Under the pieces are notes generated by a model that did no database searches, was not told the origin of the DNA, and worked only from the letters and a program-made list of their open reading frames with translations. From contig NC_061071.1 of the NCBI RefSeq assembly GCF_021917145.1, forward strand, positions 6,838,080-6,902,079: a DNA stretch of 64,000 nucleotides, written 5' to 3'. The translations under genes were made by a program, and so were the position numbers. Numbering within the stretch: position 1 is the first letter of the stretch; each line of letters starts with the position of its first letter. Positions 34,323 through 46,638 of this stretch are shown one piece after another. The stretch is from Hypomesus transpacificus. Taxonomy: Eukaryota; Chordata; Actinopteri; Osmeriformes; Osmeridae.

Positions 34323-36061
34323 AGATCAAATTTTAGCTTTTTATTAGGCACCGGATGTTATGTGGAAATACACGTTGCAGCACTTTGTAATGATTACAAA
34401 TGATTATATACAGGAGCCAGATTCTGTACATCATGAACATCGACCATGGATTCTGTCAAACATGTCCCAAGCATCGATTCTGCAAAGCAGATTATATGTT
34501 AATAGGCAGTTTGAATTGTGGTAAGTAAATTGTTGTACAGAAAAGCTCTTAAGCGGTTTTCAGAGAAAAAAACGTTTGAAGTCACATGCATGTTTGTTTC
34601 CATTGTAGCACCAAAGACCAGATTTTCCTGATTTGCTCAAGACTATGTTTCAAATTTAGCAACCAAATGCTAAATATCCACAACTTCCTACCTTCCTATT
34701 TGGCTTGGCACAGTCGACTGCCGTGTCAGCTGTCTTTCCAAATGGCTTCCCAACCTTTTTGCGAACATTGTCTTTTTTCTCGTTTACTTAGCCATATTAC
34801 AGCGTGATGTTCCTCATCATCACTGCTACAATATTAAAAGGATTGCTCGTTATGCACAGTGATTTAGTCTATTATCGTTGGTTCTGGACACTAATACAAT
34901 CCAGCTGTTTGAGATTGACACGGTTTGCTGGTTTTCTCTTTCACTCTCTTCCCTTTTACAGACTGCTTTTATTATTTATTTCCTTACGTTTTCTACAGAG
35001 ACAAATAACACGCCAAACTGAGGCCAGAAATCACACTAAAACATCTTGGCCACCCAGTTTAATGAGTACAGAACTGCGGTTCCATCAACACAACCAATAC
35101 CATCATTGTAGGATAGGGAGGTCATGGGGAGGTCATAACTGGCAAGCAAATGACATTTTCCAAAGTAGACTGTCTTATGTACTGCTCCTTTCTTACCAAT
35201 GTTTCGTTTCAAAGGCCATTAGAAGGGAGCTTTTACTCTGTCAATCATGGAGATGTCAGCTCTGCATACTTGTCCCCTGTCGGAGGTGACCTCCTCTCAG
35301 TTCCTTCGCAGGTCATCCTCTCAGAGAAGAAGGACAGTGTAGAATGGAGTCCAGAATAAGCAGGTGTTGAAAGGTATAACAAAGTATTTGAGTAAGTTGT
35401 ACCTTCAACACCGGGCATGAAGGACATCTTTAAATGGAACCACCCTGCTAGTCCTTGACATGGGACAAGGTGAGTAGGAGACACTGAATGTGCTATTTGG
35501 GTGGTTTGGATATAATCTATTAAGCAATAAATGAGGGGTATTTTTTTTTCTTGGATTTAATTAATCACATTTATTTATTTATTTATTCTTGAGTCCTGAT
35601 TCCTCATTTTAGGATTTGTCAGGACATGGTTACCATGACTTGGACTGTACAGTAAGTCTCTTCAGGTAGATATTACACATCTGAAGTCGCTATTTATTAC
35701 GTATCCCAAACACTAGCCAAGCAAAGCTGTGCACACTGACAACAAACATGGATTTGCACTGACTGGGCTGGAGGAGAACCTAGCATGTTCACACATTCTT
35801 CATCATTCAGTCTCACATGCCAAAATTAGATGCAAGTGGTTGACAGTCTTTCACCTTTACCAGTCAAATTACAACAGTCTGAAATGTCACCCCTGCTTCA
35901 TTATTGTCGCCAGGAATCAATCCATCTTGTGTTTAATTAACTGTGAATCATGAATTCAAGACGGTGATCAATCTGGTCCCCCCCACCCCTCACTCCCCCT
36001 TGAGGAGCCTGCCAGCTGAGACTAAGAGACTGCACAGGGAGAGTCTGTGGAGGTGTGATCA
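34323..36061. other. Intergenic region, nothing recognised
   Basis: Open frames near 34.8-35.5 kb have no recognisable domain, codon pattern or splice partners. No RNA gene or identified repeat was seen. Confidence 0.5.
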
Positions 36062-36252
36062 TTTACATTACATTTAGGCATTTAGCAGACGCTCGTATCC
36101 AGAGCGACCTTCAGTGAGTACAGGGACATTCTCCCCGAGGCAAATAGGGTGAAGTGCCTTGCTCAAGGACACAACGTCATGTGCACCGGCCGGGAATCGA
36201 ACTGGCAACCTTCACTAGCCCGATGCTCTACCCGCTCAGCCACCTGACTCCC
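36062..36252 (-). repeat. tRNA-derived SINE, well preserved
   Basis: On the minus strand: head GGGAGTCAGGTGGCTGAGCG with A box GTGGCTGAGCGGG and consensus B box GGTTGCCAGTTCGATTCCCG. Then the body TTGTGTCCTTGAGCAAGGCA, the tail GGTCGCTCTGGATACGAGCG and TCTGCTAAATG, ending in AT-rich ACATTTA-type repeats. The intact B box makes this the youngest-looking copy in the window. Confidence 0.9.
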
Positions 36253-39200
36253 ACAATATCTTTGTATCATTGATATTTACAATATCAGTGTTCCACTACT
36301 AAATCATTGCCAGAACATCATGGTCAAGTCAGGTTCGATTGTGCCAGTTTCGCAAAGTCAGGTCTTGAATCCCTGACATTTGGCCCAATTTCATCTGGAT
36401 TCTGAACACCACCAAATATTTCAGGTTGGACTGTGGTGAGATTGCCTGCTATTTTGAGTCACTGTGTAGAATGCCAGTAGGCTTGGATTACAATTTCCAC
36501 CACCTTACATAACTGTGAGTGTGGAAGGTGTTGATGCAGCAGATCAATGGTGTGGCTCTGTGGGGACATATGCCACTGACACTAAGTCAGCCAACTGTCT
36601 GGGAGCGCATGCCTGGTGATGTCACTTCACCACCTGGCTCTTTGTCTTCCACCCGTCATGGTAGAACTGTGTCATATCTGCAGAATACCCAGCATGCCTT
36701 GCCTGCATTAGTATGGAAATTCTATTGAATATGTTCTCCTTTTCAGAGAAGTACATATGTGCAAATGAATGGTTAAACAGACTGAGGCACTTTTATTCCT
36801 TCTTCGAATCCATTCCTCTGCCCTCGTGACCTCCCTTTACGGCAAACGTAAGTATGTGCAAACACTTCATAGTCATGTTGGTATTATTCTGGTGAGCCAC
36901 TGTAGTATGTTCCACTTGAGCAGGAAAGTTATGGCGATGGACATGGGCATGGAAAGCTGTGACTGAAACATCACACCACTTTGATTCTCCCACCTCAGGA
37001 GTCTTTCCTTGACGGGCTGCTATGTGTATCGCAGCGCTCACGATCAGGTTTCTATTGGCCGGCCTGCTTTGCACTCTCCCGGCCAAGCAGGGCAGAGGGT
37101 GTTTCGGGAGTGTGTGTGTGTGTCTCTAACTTGTATGTGTTGTGCGTTTCTGATTCGCTTGTGCTTTGATTCTGAAGTATTCCGGCAACATCCTGTGTGT
37201 GACGGTTGTTGTCGCCCGTTGAAAAGATTCCAGCATTGCATCCTCATCAAAATGGCACATCTTTGCGGTCAGCCGTCACATGTCATTCTGAAAAGTGTAC
37301 CACATGACAGACCCCCGCAGTCACCTGACGGACGGCAGTCTTTAACTCGGCCGCACTGCTGCAGTCTGTGCTGAGTCACTTCCTCGCTTTCTGTGTGAAA
37401 CAGCTGCAAATGAGCAGGCTGAGCCTGTCAGGGTAAATGTGCGCGCATGAGCAAGACACAGTGAGTGTGATGGAGTGAGCGAGTGTGTTTGATGTCTCTG
37501 TGTGTGTGTGTGTGTGTGTGGTGTCTGCCTGCAGCCAGCCAATTGTCACAGGCTCTGAGAGTCTGGATTGGGAACAGTGGAACAGAACCAAGTCACGACT
37601 TAGAGACACTGCGGATTCTCTTAGATTCTCTTTCGACAGAACTGCAGTACCCGGAATAACCGTCTAGAGAGTGTGTACACGGATAACATTCCTGCTGCAC
37701 TTCATCAAAATCTATATCTGGACGACTCTTATAATCAGAAATGGAATGTTTTCATGTTTTCCCGCATAATGAAGTACACAGGACTTTACTATATTACAAG
37801 GTACCCCCCCCCCCCGCCCCGACACACACACACAGCCACACACACGCAAAGAAAAACACTGCTACCACTGTATTTATTTCGAACGTGATCCTCTGGTGGA
37901 CAGAAGGCACATGTAATCTGAGCATCTGAGCGCACAGAGTCAGACAGCTGGGAAAACTGGAAGCAGTCTGTCTTGTGACCCCTACAGAGGACACACCCAG
38001 AGCCCTCCACAGGGCCGCCCACGGGCGTTATTCAGGGATCCTCCACGAGCTTTCCCTCCTCTTCCTGGGAAATGTCAACAACGCCGTTGCTTGCTGTAAA
38101 GTGAAGCAATTGGTTTTGAAAGTAGACTTTCACCTCTGCCATCTGTGGACTGCCAAACACAGAACACCCTTTATGGTTGCTGGTAGAACTTCATTTGCTG
38201 AAAGGGTTTTACCTGGAATTAAATTGTTAAAAGGTTTAATGGAAAGTTTGATGGATCTTCTTTGAAATAAACCGAAGAGCTTATTAGGGTTCCAAGTAGT
38301 TCAAGTTCAAGTCTTTTATTGTCAGATGCCCAAAACAACACAGGGTCAGACTGGGCACTGAAATTCTTAGGACAAGACAAGTGGCAATTCTTAGGACAAG
38401 TAGCACATTCATTTCGATATTAACTGTATCTGACATCACACAAACAATGTCTATCACGGAAAATGGATTGACTACTTGATAATGTTTAAGATTAAAAAAC
38501 AACTGATAATGGGTTCAAGTTCCCCTTTAAAATCCATCACTTAAAGGTAAGACTTGAACCCAGAGGAGTAAACTGGTCCCAACTTGTCCTCTTTTGGTTT
38601 TAAAAAGACTCCTGGGCTTTAGGAGTGGTGGCAGTGTCTGTACCCTAATCCTTTTTGCTGTTCGTTTGAATTCCCTGAAGGAACTTTTTCACTCATGGAA
38701 AGCTGTTTTACAGGATTACACGTGTTTAAGTGAAAGCAAATGAAAAGAACAATTTCTTCCTTGTTGGTTTGATGAAGAGAAGGGCTCATGGACCTGAAGT
38801 TTGAAAAATGACCGTGACCATACCATGATTAACCATGATTACCCAAATGAAAGCATACCTTTGAAAGTTTTGGAGCTAATCTTTTGCCCTCTCAAAATGA
38901 GTCCTCTCATTGACTCCTTGACACCATCCTCAAGCATCGTCCTCTGCCAGTAATTGGCTTCCATTTCATTATTTCCTATAATTAACCTTTGGTCCTGAGT
39001 CCTGCTTATGGCATTTTACAGTTCCTTCTCCACAGTGAATTCACTTACACTGGACTATCTCAGACTGATGACATGTTAGAGACAATATCTCATTTTCAGT
39101 TGTCTGCTATAATTCTGTAAATATTCTTAGTGGGTGGTTTTACGGAAGTGATCTGAATGTTCAGATCAAATGACAGTTGGAAGGATGTTGGATACTGGAT

Positions 39201-39349
39201 AGCCACACTAGAGCGCTAAGGAATTTCAAGGATGGAGAGTGGCCCTTGTACGCATGCAGGGAAAACTAGCCTCCAGTTCCATTTATGAACTGAACAGTTC
39301 GGCTCAAGTCACCTTGTTCCTGCAGCACACGACAGAAAGGATGTATCTA

Positions 39350-39351
<2 letters not shown>

Positions 39352-39420
<69 letters not shown>
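39352..39420 (+). repeat. (TC)n microsatellite
   Basis: About 34 TC units with a single GC interruption, followed downstream by a short CA repeat near 39478-39496. Confidence 0.95.
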
Positions 39421-40320
39421 ATTTTCTTTCACATTGCCTCAATCTCTCCTCCCTCACTTCCTCAGTTTCTCTCTTACACACACACACATACACACAGACA
39501 AACAAATCGTCTCCCTCCTTCTCTCTTCTAGGTACTTCCTCCTCCATGCTGGCAAATCACATTGGCTTGTCCTCTGCTCTCCCTGCAGTGGGAGGCAGTA
39601 AGGCAGGTTCAGAATGACCTGGTATTGACAGTGCTGTTCCTGACCGTGCTGACCTCTGGAGGTCTGACATGAGATTCTAGAGAGACTTCCTCTGCAGGCT
39701 CCGCCTCCTGCTTGGCCCCTCCCTCGAGGAACGCTGCGAGGTGCCCCTCCCCTCTCAGATCACCTGGGTTTTTACACAGAACGTCACGACTGCGGCAGTG
39801 ACTGTTGACTGGAATGCCCTTCCTGCAATACGCAACCTTCATCTTCACACCAAAGCATGTACATGGAATGGTCAGCCACTTATGAATAATGACCTTCTTT
39901 GAGGAACAAATACACATCATTTGGATTTGCAGAAGCTTTCTCATTTTAATGGCCGTATCCAGAGACTTTGTCTATTTCGTAACACCAGGGAAGGTGACCA
40001 TGCTGTCCCACTTGTCTCTGGCAGAGGGGGGATAGGCAGAAGGGCATAGAGGCTTATGACTGCAATCATCCGGAAGAGGATCCTTGTGTGGGGTTTTTCC
40101 CCTCATCTCACACTCACATGCACACACACACACATTTAGATGCCCACATACAAACCTCACATATACCTATGTATGCCATAGTATATTTATACATAAATAT
40201 GTATAAATCATATACATATATATGTGTGTATATAACCAGCCAGCATAGAAATACATTGAGCCCGTAGTCCAGTGTGTGTGACTGTGTTATTAATAGCAAC
40301 AATGCACTTGCGAGGATGGG

Positions 40321-40348
40321 GAGAGAGAGAGAAAGAGAGATAGAGGCG

Positions 40349-40418
<70 letters not shown>
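40321..40418 (+). repeat. (GA)n microsatellite
   Basis: About 30 uninterrupted GA units preceded by imperfect GA/GGCGGAGG sequence. The Arg/Glu reading frame across it is a repeat translation. Confidence 0.95.
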
Positions 40419-40420
<2 letters not shown>

Positions 40421-41471
40421 AGGGAGAGTGCCCCCTATAACATAAGTGCGGGGTGGTTACAGAAAAGGTTGAATCCTCCACAGACGTCATATGGACTGAC
40501 GTGGAAAAGTACCGCCACTCCTGGGACAGCTGGGCATGAGCTGTGCTCCCACCGAGGGGAACGTGTGGGATTAAACGATTACCCAATCTTCAATTTGGTT
40601 TGTGTTTTTCCACCCTAATTTCTCGGTCTGTAATCTGTCTATGCCTGGAAAGTGAAAACAGACAACAGGACACGACCGTCCTCTGTCTTCGCCTCACTCG
40701 ACTTCACATGACTTCCCCATCGGACAAAATACGTCACAGCTAGTTCATACTCATATTCATATTTCACTGCATCCACAACTGAATGTCTTGCGCAATAATT
40801 CTGAGTAATGATGCCGTTAGTCAAAGGGTGACACATTGAATTGACTAGTGTATTATCCTACCTCTATGTACTCTTTGTACATCTGATGTGGCATGTGATT
40901 GCCCTCTACTGAAAGCACTGGTCCATTACATGCCAAGTCCAAGCCTGGCAAGCCAAAGGGAACCACTATAGTTTTACTGTGCTGACTGTGCTAACCCTTT
41001 ACCTGAAGCTCTAGTACAGGATCCAACAACCGTCAGCCCCAATTCTCATCATCAGCTTCTTGGGTCCAGACTTTGATCTGACAGGACTGTACATCAAGGA
41101 TTTCTACTCGTAGTGGTGTGTAGTGTGACACACACACGCAGTGTGCAGTGGCTCACTCATTCATGTCCACCCTACTACAGATACTGCAGAAAGGCTGTTG
41201 ACTGTCAACAACAATGACCCCTGGAGGTTTGCACAGACTCGTAGGCCGTGCTTACACAGTAAACACGCAAGTACTGTACACTACGTCTGAAAAACAAAAC
41301 AAGGGCTATAACAACTATCCTATGACAGCAAGAGCCATCAGAATGTCTGAACTTCTGTGAGAGATACAGCAAGCCGGGGCTGTTGACTGGCTGCGTTTTT
41401 ATCATCTACTCCGCTGGGTTTCAATTTCCTGAAACCCAGCAGCACGTGCTTCATCTGCTCCTCCTGTTTCA

Positions 41472-41472
<1 letters not shown>

Positions 41473-41501
<29 letters not shown>
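41473..41501 (+). repeat. C29 homopolymer
   Basis: Twenty-nine consecutive C in an intergenic context, the second longest C-run of the window. Confidence 0.9.
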
Positions 41502-41502
<1 letters not shown>

Positions 41503-42135
41503 TCATCCTGTCGTGTCTCATCTCATTGTCAGGTCACGATGATTAATGAGTACAGGCCCTCCCTCCTCGCTCTGTTCGAGTGGTTGTTTGTGTGCAGGAA
41601 GAGGGCTCATGCAGCAATACACCGTATTCCATTATTAATGATCATCCTGGTTTCTAGACAGGTGCCTCAACACTGTTCTCAGACGCAAGCTCACAGACTG
41701 CAGAGCTACTTAACTTCAAGCCGACTAATGTACACTTATATGTCATGCAACTATTTAACTGTAGATCATTCCTAGGTACTAAGCAGGGTACGATAAAACC
41801 GCTAATGTGCTAATACAGGTTATGTCTGTCTAGTCTGTGTGCCCAGATGACACTGGGTTTAGCAAAAGTGTATGGAAAAATCCGGCAAATACTCTGTACA
41901 AACTAAACTGCTAGGTCTACTAAATTGACGACATTCCTGTTCTCAAAATAATCTGTGTGTTTGGTGAGCTGCATAGAGTAGGAGATGCAGATGCTGACGT
42001 CGTCCCAGGCAGCCTCTGCAGTCCAGCGCAATCTGCCTCCCAAGCAGACATGACAGCGCACAGCGAAAGGCTGAGGCACGACACCTCAGCGGCTCCTTCA
42101 GCTGGACCCCCGTGTTCATGTCTGAATGATACACA

Positions 42136-42728
42136 CAGAGGCGTTGTTAGACAGAAAACTCTACTGGGGCATAGGCCCCCTATTCACATCCCTTTTTTCT
42201 ATCAAGCTTACTGCGCACAATGCACTGCTAGGCTATAGAAACTCCCCTTGCTTAAACCCTTATATTGGCAGGGACATCAATAGTTAAAGCAAGCATGCAA
42301 TTTTTTTTCTCGCAAATACAGTTTATTGGAGCTTCATGTAATATTGTTACATAAAATATGATGTATGGTAGGCCTATCATTTAGAAACTTTCTTTAGTTT
42401 TGTAATGTTTTATTGACCTACCTCAATTCTGACTTGTGTGCCGAGTCCGACACCTGGACTTCTGTGTGCGTGCTGCAGTGGCTATTTGGCAAGCTCAGAA
42501 GAGCGTGCTGACATGGAATTCTGCAGGCATCTGTTAGTTTTTTCGGTTAAACTGTTTTGATTTTACAAGCGTCGATTGGGATACTGCTTTTTTCCGGGAT
42601 TATCAATCTAAATGAATGCACTGACTAATAAAATAAATTGTTCAAACTCAAACTTTTGATTTTACTGGGGCACAGCAGATTTATACTGGGGCACTTGCCC
42701 TATTAAAAAGGGTCTAAAGACGCCCCTG
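42136..42728. mobile_element. Non-autonomous hAT element (MITE-like) with perfect 8-bp target duplication
   Basis: The 8-bp direct repeat GATACACA flanks the element at 42128-42135 and 42729-42736. The termini CAGAGGCGTTGTTAGAC and, inverted from the right end, CAGGGGCGTCTTTAGAC match at 14 of 17 positions, with the CAG start typical of hAT elements. ACTGGGGCA motifs recur near both ends as subterminal repeats. The 593-bp interior has no transposase frame, so mobilisation would need an enzyme from elsewhere. Confidence 0.87.
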
Positions 42729-42736
42729 GATACACA

Positions 42737-44641
42737 TGATTAATGCATGTATAGAAGAACTATGAGTTCATTTTAGCGTGAAGAAGTGTTCTGGGGAGCA
42801 CGCGTTAAAAAGCAGTTGTTCTCATTGGAAGTTGTTCCTCATTGGTCACCTTGATTGCACTGTCACATCATCTGAATTCGATATTTGAACGTATGTGAGA
42901 TTTCATAAGGTCTGACATTTTCTAAAGGTGTGACGTTTCCTTGCTTGTTCGTCTTTAATAGCCTACATTTTTCGATTTCAACAAGGCTTTCTAAATTAGA
43001 ATGGCTTCTAGGGACTTTGAGATTTGAATAAATCAAATTAACCTCAATGAAAAAGGAGAAGAAGAAGAGCCTACCAAAATAGATGACTCAGCTCATGTTT
43101 GAAGCCAGCTACGAAGGTCGTAGGTACAGCTGGAAGTGTAAGTGCTTGGTCTTCTACATTATACATTCTACAAATCCCTGATGGATGTGCCATCAAGGTC
43201 GGACAGAGGTCAACATGACATGCAGGAGTATTCTTCTATTTATGGTCACAATCTATGCTGCCCTCTAGCTAGTATTTACTTAGTTTTTTATTTGATTTAT
43301 TAAGGACAATTTAGAATCAGCCAGCATTACAATGTAGGGTGTGGACATACTGACATAGTAATTTGAATAGTTCTCGTGGTGAAGTGCTGGTACAGTCTGG
43401 TTTTGCATTCATTTTTTAAAGGCTAATGATATTTACTGTAAGCATATTGTGATCCCCACAAAGTAGAATGAGAGGCTGCTGCTTGGAATATAAACAGGGT
43501 GAGAGTACACTGTGTTCTAATTCTGCCTCAAAGAACTTTCTGTGTCCAGTGAATCCTCTGCTTCCTTGCATCCTGTCAGACTCCATCCCCCTAAAAAAAG
43601 CAGCAGATATCCTCCAAGGTAAAGATTAGAGAACACACAGCAGAAGAGACTAGTCAGTGTTCTGCTAGAATTCTTGCTTACGGTTGAGGTTGAAGCTGGA
43701 GTTAGAGTTAGAAGGAGGTTTTGAGTTTTCAACAAGGAAGGGTTAGACTTGGAGGGCTATGGGTTCGGGATAATGTTTAAGGTGGCCTTTTTCTCCCTAA
43801 ACTAAGAGTAGGGTTTCATTATTGTGTTCAATATCGTAAGGATAAAGCCGTTTTTGAGCTTACAGTTTATACCATGGAGACACGGCTTGGACTTGCTCCT
43901 AAGTCTTTCAGAATGCTTTCAGGGAGGCATGGGTTCTCGCCTAGTTGGAGGAATGGTGTGTGGCATGTACCTCAGATGTATCCTATTATGTGTGGTATTA
44001 TTGTATACTATGCTTGTTCCACATTGATGCAAACCCGATAGGTAAACCCTAAACCTAACAACCGTGTCGTATCGAGGGCGCACTCTTTGGCCGATGTCAA
44101 GATTTCTCCACAATGTATATGATACCTCAATATCAGGAGCGGGAAACAGCGAAGAAAGATATTACATGCAACCAACACAAACTGTATCCAATTAGCCAAG
44201 CTCTTGTACTATCATGGGGAAGAACAAGTCTCACTGAAGTGAATGGGACTTTGAAAAGGTGTGTTCTCAGTTAGAGTTGCTCTAGATGCACACACACATG
44301 CAGGGTTTCACAGCTTCGCAATGGCACCCTCGAGGGTACATAAAGGGTATGTTGGCAATCTATAGCCGGGCTGTGATCCAGTATGTGACAGTAACTATGA
44401 TGTTGTGAGGTACAACAGGATTGGACGCCTCGGCTTGGTCTTCTCAGAGCTCGACCCATGAGTCTATTATCCCCACGACCAGCCTGCCTCACCTCACATA
44501 CTCCTTAACCAGACATACAGTACATCAATGGGTTCCACTGAGGTGAGTCTGTAGGTGTGTGCGTTCATGTGTGTGGGCGTGCATTTGTGTGCTTGAGCGC
44601 TTGTCAGTGAAGGAAAATGGTGGAGCATTGAAGACAAATTG

Positions 44642-44685
<44 letters not shown>

Positions 44686-45248
44686 GAGAGCGAGAGAGAG
44701 AGAGAGAGAGTGGGTGTGAGGCCTGGGGGGAGTGCTTGTGCTCAAGATAGATTAATGTTTTCAGGAAACTGCTACCTTCACATCTGATGATTTCAATGTC
44801 ATCTGTTTCAGAAAAGATGTACCCTATTTAGTGCTCTCTAGTAATTCTGGTTCAGCAGACATCTATTAAATGGTCAAAAGGATTAAATACCCCACAGTGT
44901 CCATGTTATAACCTATATCAAGTCTCTTCTATATTATTTATCCACCCAAGTCATTTCTAGCATTCACTGTGAGAATTTGCTTGGCCATTAGGATTGGTTC
45001 TTTTTACACACTAAAGCAATACTGCCACCTTGTGGTGTCTACAGCTAAATCAAAGCTTTCAAGCATTTTGCTAGTGATTTTTCATAATAACATCATATTA
45101 TAGTATAACAATATAATATATAATCATAATACTGATTTTATTTATTATACAGCATGTGCTACACTGAAATTAACTAAATTCATTGAATTTACTGACGTTC
45201 CAAGGGAAAACATTTTTCTATTAGTTTTACAGGCACAATAACAATGCA
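42737..45248. other. Intergenic region, no gene recognised
   Basis: AT-rich DNA with one GA microsatellite near 44.65 kb. No exon or known transposon was recognised up to the inferred 3' end of mpc2. Confidence 0.5.
44643..44710 (+). repeat. (GA)n microsatellite
   Basis: About 33 GA units with GGGA and GCGA interruptions. No gene association. Confidence 0.95.
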
Positions 45249-45254
45249 TTTATT
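45249..45254 (-). promoter_or_regulatory. mpc2: Candidate mpc2 poly(A) signal
   Basis: AATAAA on the minus strand (TTTATT on +), about 355 bp downstream of the mpc2 stop codon. Other signals nearby are possible. Confidence 0.4.
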
Positions 45255-45607
45255 ATTTAAGATGATCAACAACTGTAATGGAATGGGAAAGGAATGTCTG
45301 ACGAATTAACAGAAACATACAAAGCATTTTACTTAAAAAACAAGCCTTTTGAAACAATGAGGTTCTACAAATGCCTTGGTTATAAATAAAGGAATGTGCA
45401 TTTTCCAAATGTTCATAAGAAAACCTATAACGTAGCTAATCAAATAATATAAGTAATTACATTAAATAACCCAACATCTGATTTCCTTTGCTTGTGATGA
45501 GCAAAGCATGAAAACTATGGAAATGTGCATGGACAGGAATGATGAGTGTGCCTGTTCAGTTCATGGCCTGTAGTATTACATTTGTATAGATTTCCATTGC
45601 TAAATAT

Positions 45608-46506
45608 TTAGGAAGTAATTGCCTCCTGTGCCTTCAACTCCAGGTTGTATCTGAAACATATATGAAAGGATCATGCAACACACATAAATTAATGATCAAA
45701 TGTTGTTACAGTTTTGCGGTCTATTTCAAAGTGTAACTGTGTCTAATCAGTGGCCGGTTAAAGAGGAACAATTGTTGAACTATTGTTGCAATCTTGCCAA
45801 GTCAATGTACATCTCAATAACTCCATAAAGTTCTATATTAGTCTATGCAATGGTATCTTGTGCTATCATCTTATCACCTTGAAAACATGGAACAAACAGG
45901 AAAGGTGAAAAGATTAGCGCGCGGTGTGCCTTTAGGAAACGAAAACACATCAAAGCCAAAAGGATCTGATTAAGAATCTCTGTTAAAACCATATTAACCA
46001 AACACACTCGGCCCTCCATAGCTTGTTTTTAGCTTGTTTTTCACATGAATTCTATAGATCCTTTTATGGGATCATTATATGGATCATTTATTGAGTTTTG
46101 AGGGATATTATCATGTATTTTCTTATAATAATTTCTGATTAACAATAAGTCAAAATGTATCCTTTCATTAACTATGATTTCACATCGTTGCTATTGAATG
46201 TAGAATGAAGATCTTGTTTTATACGGCCTTAACAAGGATCATACAGTATACAGTATGTGGTCAACACTCACCTCCAAATTCGAAATAGCTGCGAAGCACC
46301 AGCGAAACCAACAAACAAGTTGACTGCAAACAGATTCCAGTTTTTGGGGAGGATGACAAGAGAATATCTGGACCAGAGAACACCTGGAGGCAGACAGGGG
46401 AAACACAGGTTTGTACAGGAATATACCTCTTTCAGGAGGTAAGAATTTCAGCAGTGCCTTTGGGGGAATCTTCAACTTGGTTAACTTGTGTTACTGTACT
46501 TATTTC

Positions 46507-46542
<36 letters not shown>

Positions 46543-46552
46543 CCACACACAC

Positions 46553-46584
<32 letters not shown>

Positions 46585-46594
46585 CCACACACAC

Positions 46595-46638
<44 letters not shown>

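Larger units (their letters stand above)
36253..42127. other. Intergenic region with microsatellites, no gene recognised
   Basis: Contains a TG tract near 37.5 kb, a C12 run at 37804-37815, a CA tract near 37.83 kb, TC and GA microsatellites at 39.35 and 40.32 kb and a C29 run at 41473. A 16-bp direct repeat (AAATTCTTAGGACAAG-like) lies at about 38360-38400. No exon with family similarity was found. Confidence 0.5.

Noticed and set aside
34804..35289. 161-codon open frame on the + strand
   Set aside because: Its hydrophobic start is followed by residue usage typical of random AT-rich DNA. No known domain or supporting splice sites were seen.
38284..38420. Possible retroposon 3' tail (CAAGTCTTTTATTGTCAGAT) downstream of 38.28 kb
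   Set aside because: It resembles fish retroposon ends, but I could not define limits, a family or a target duplication.
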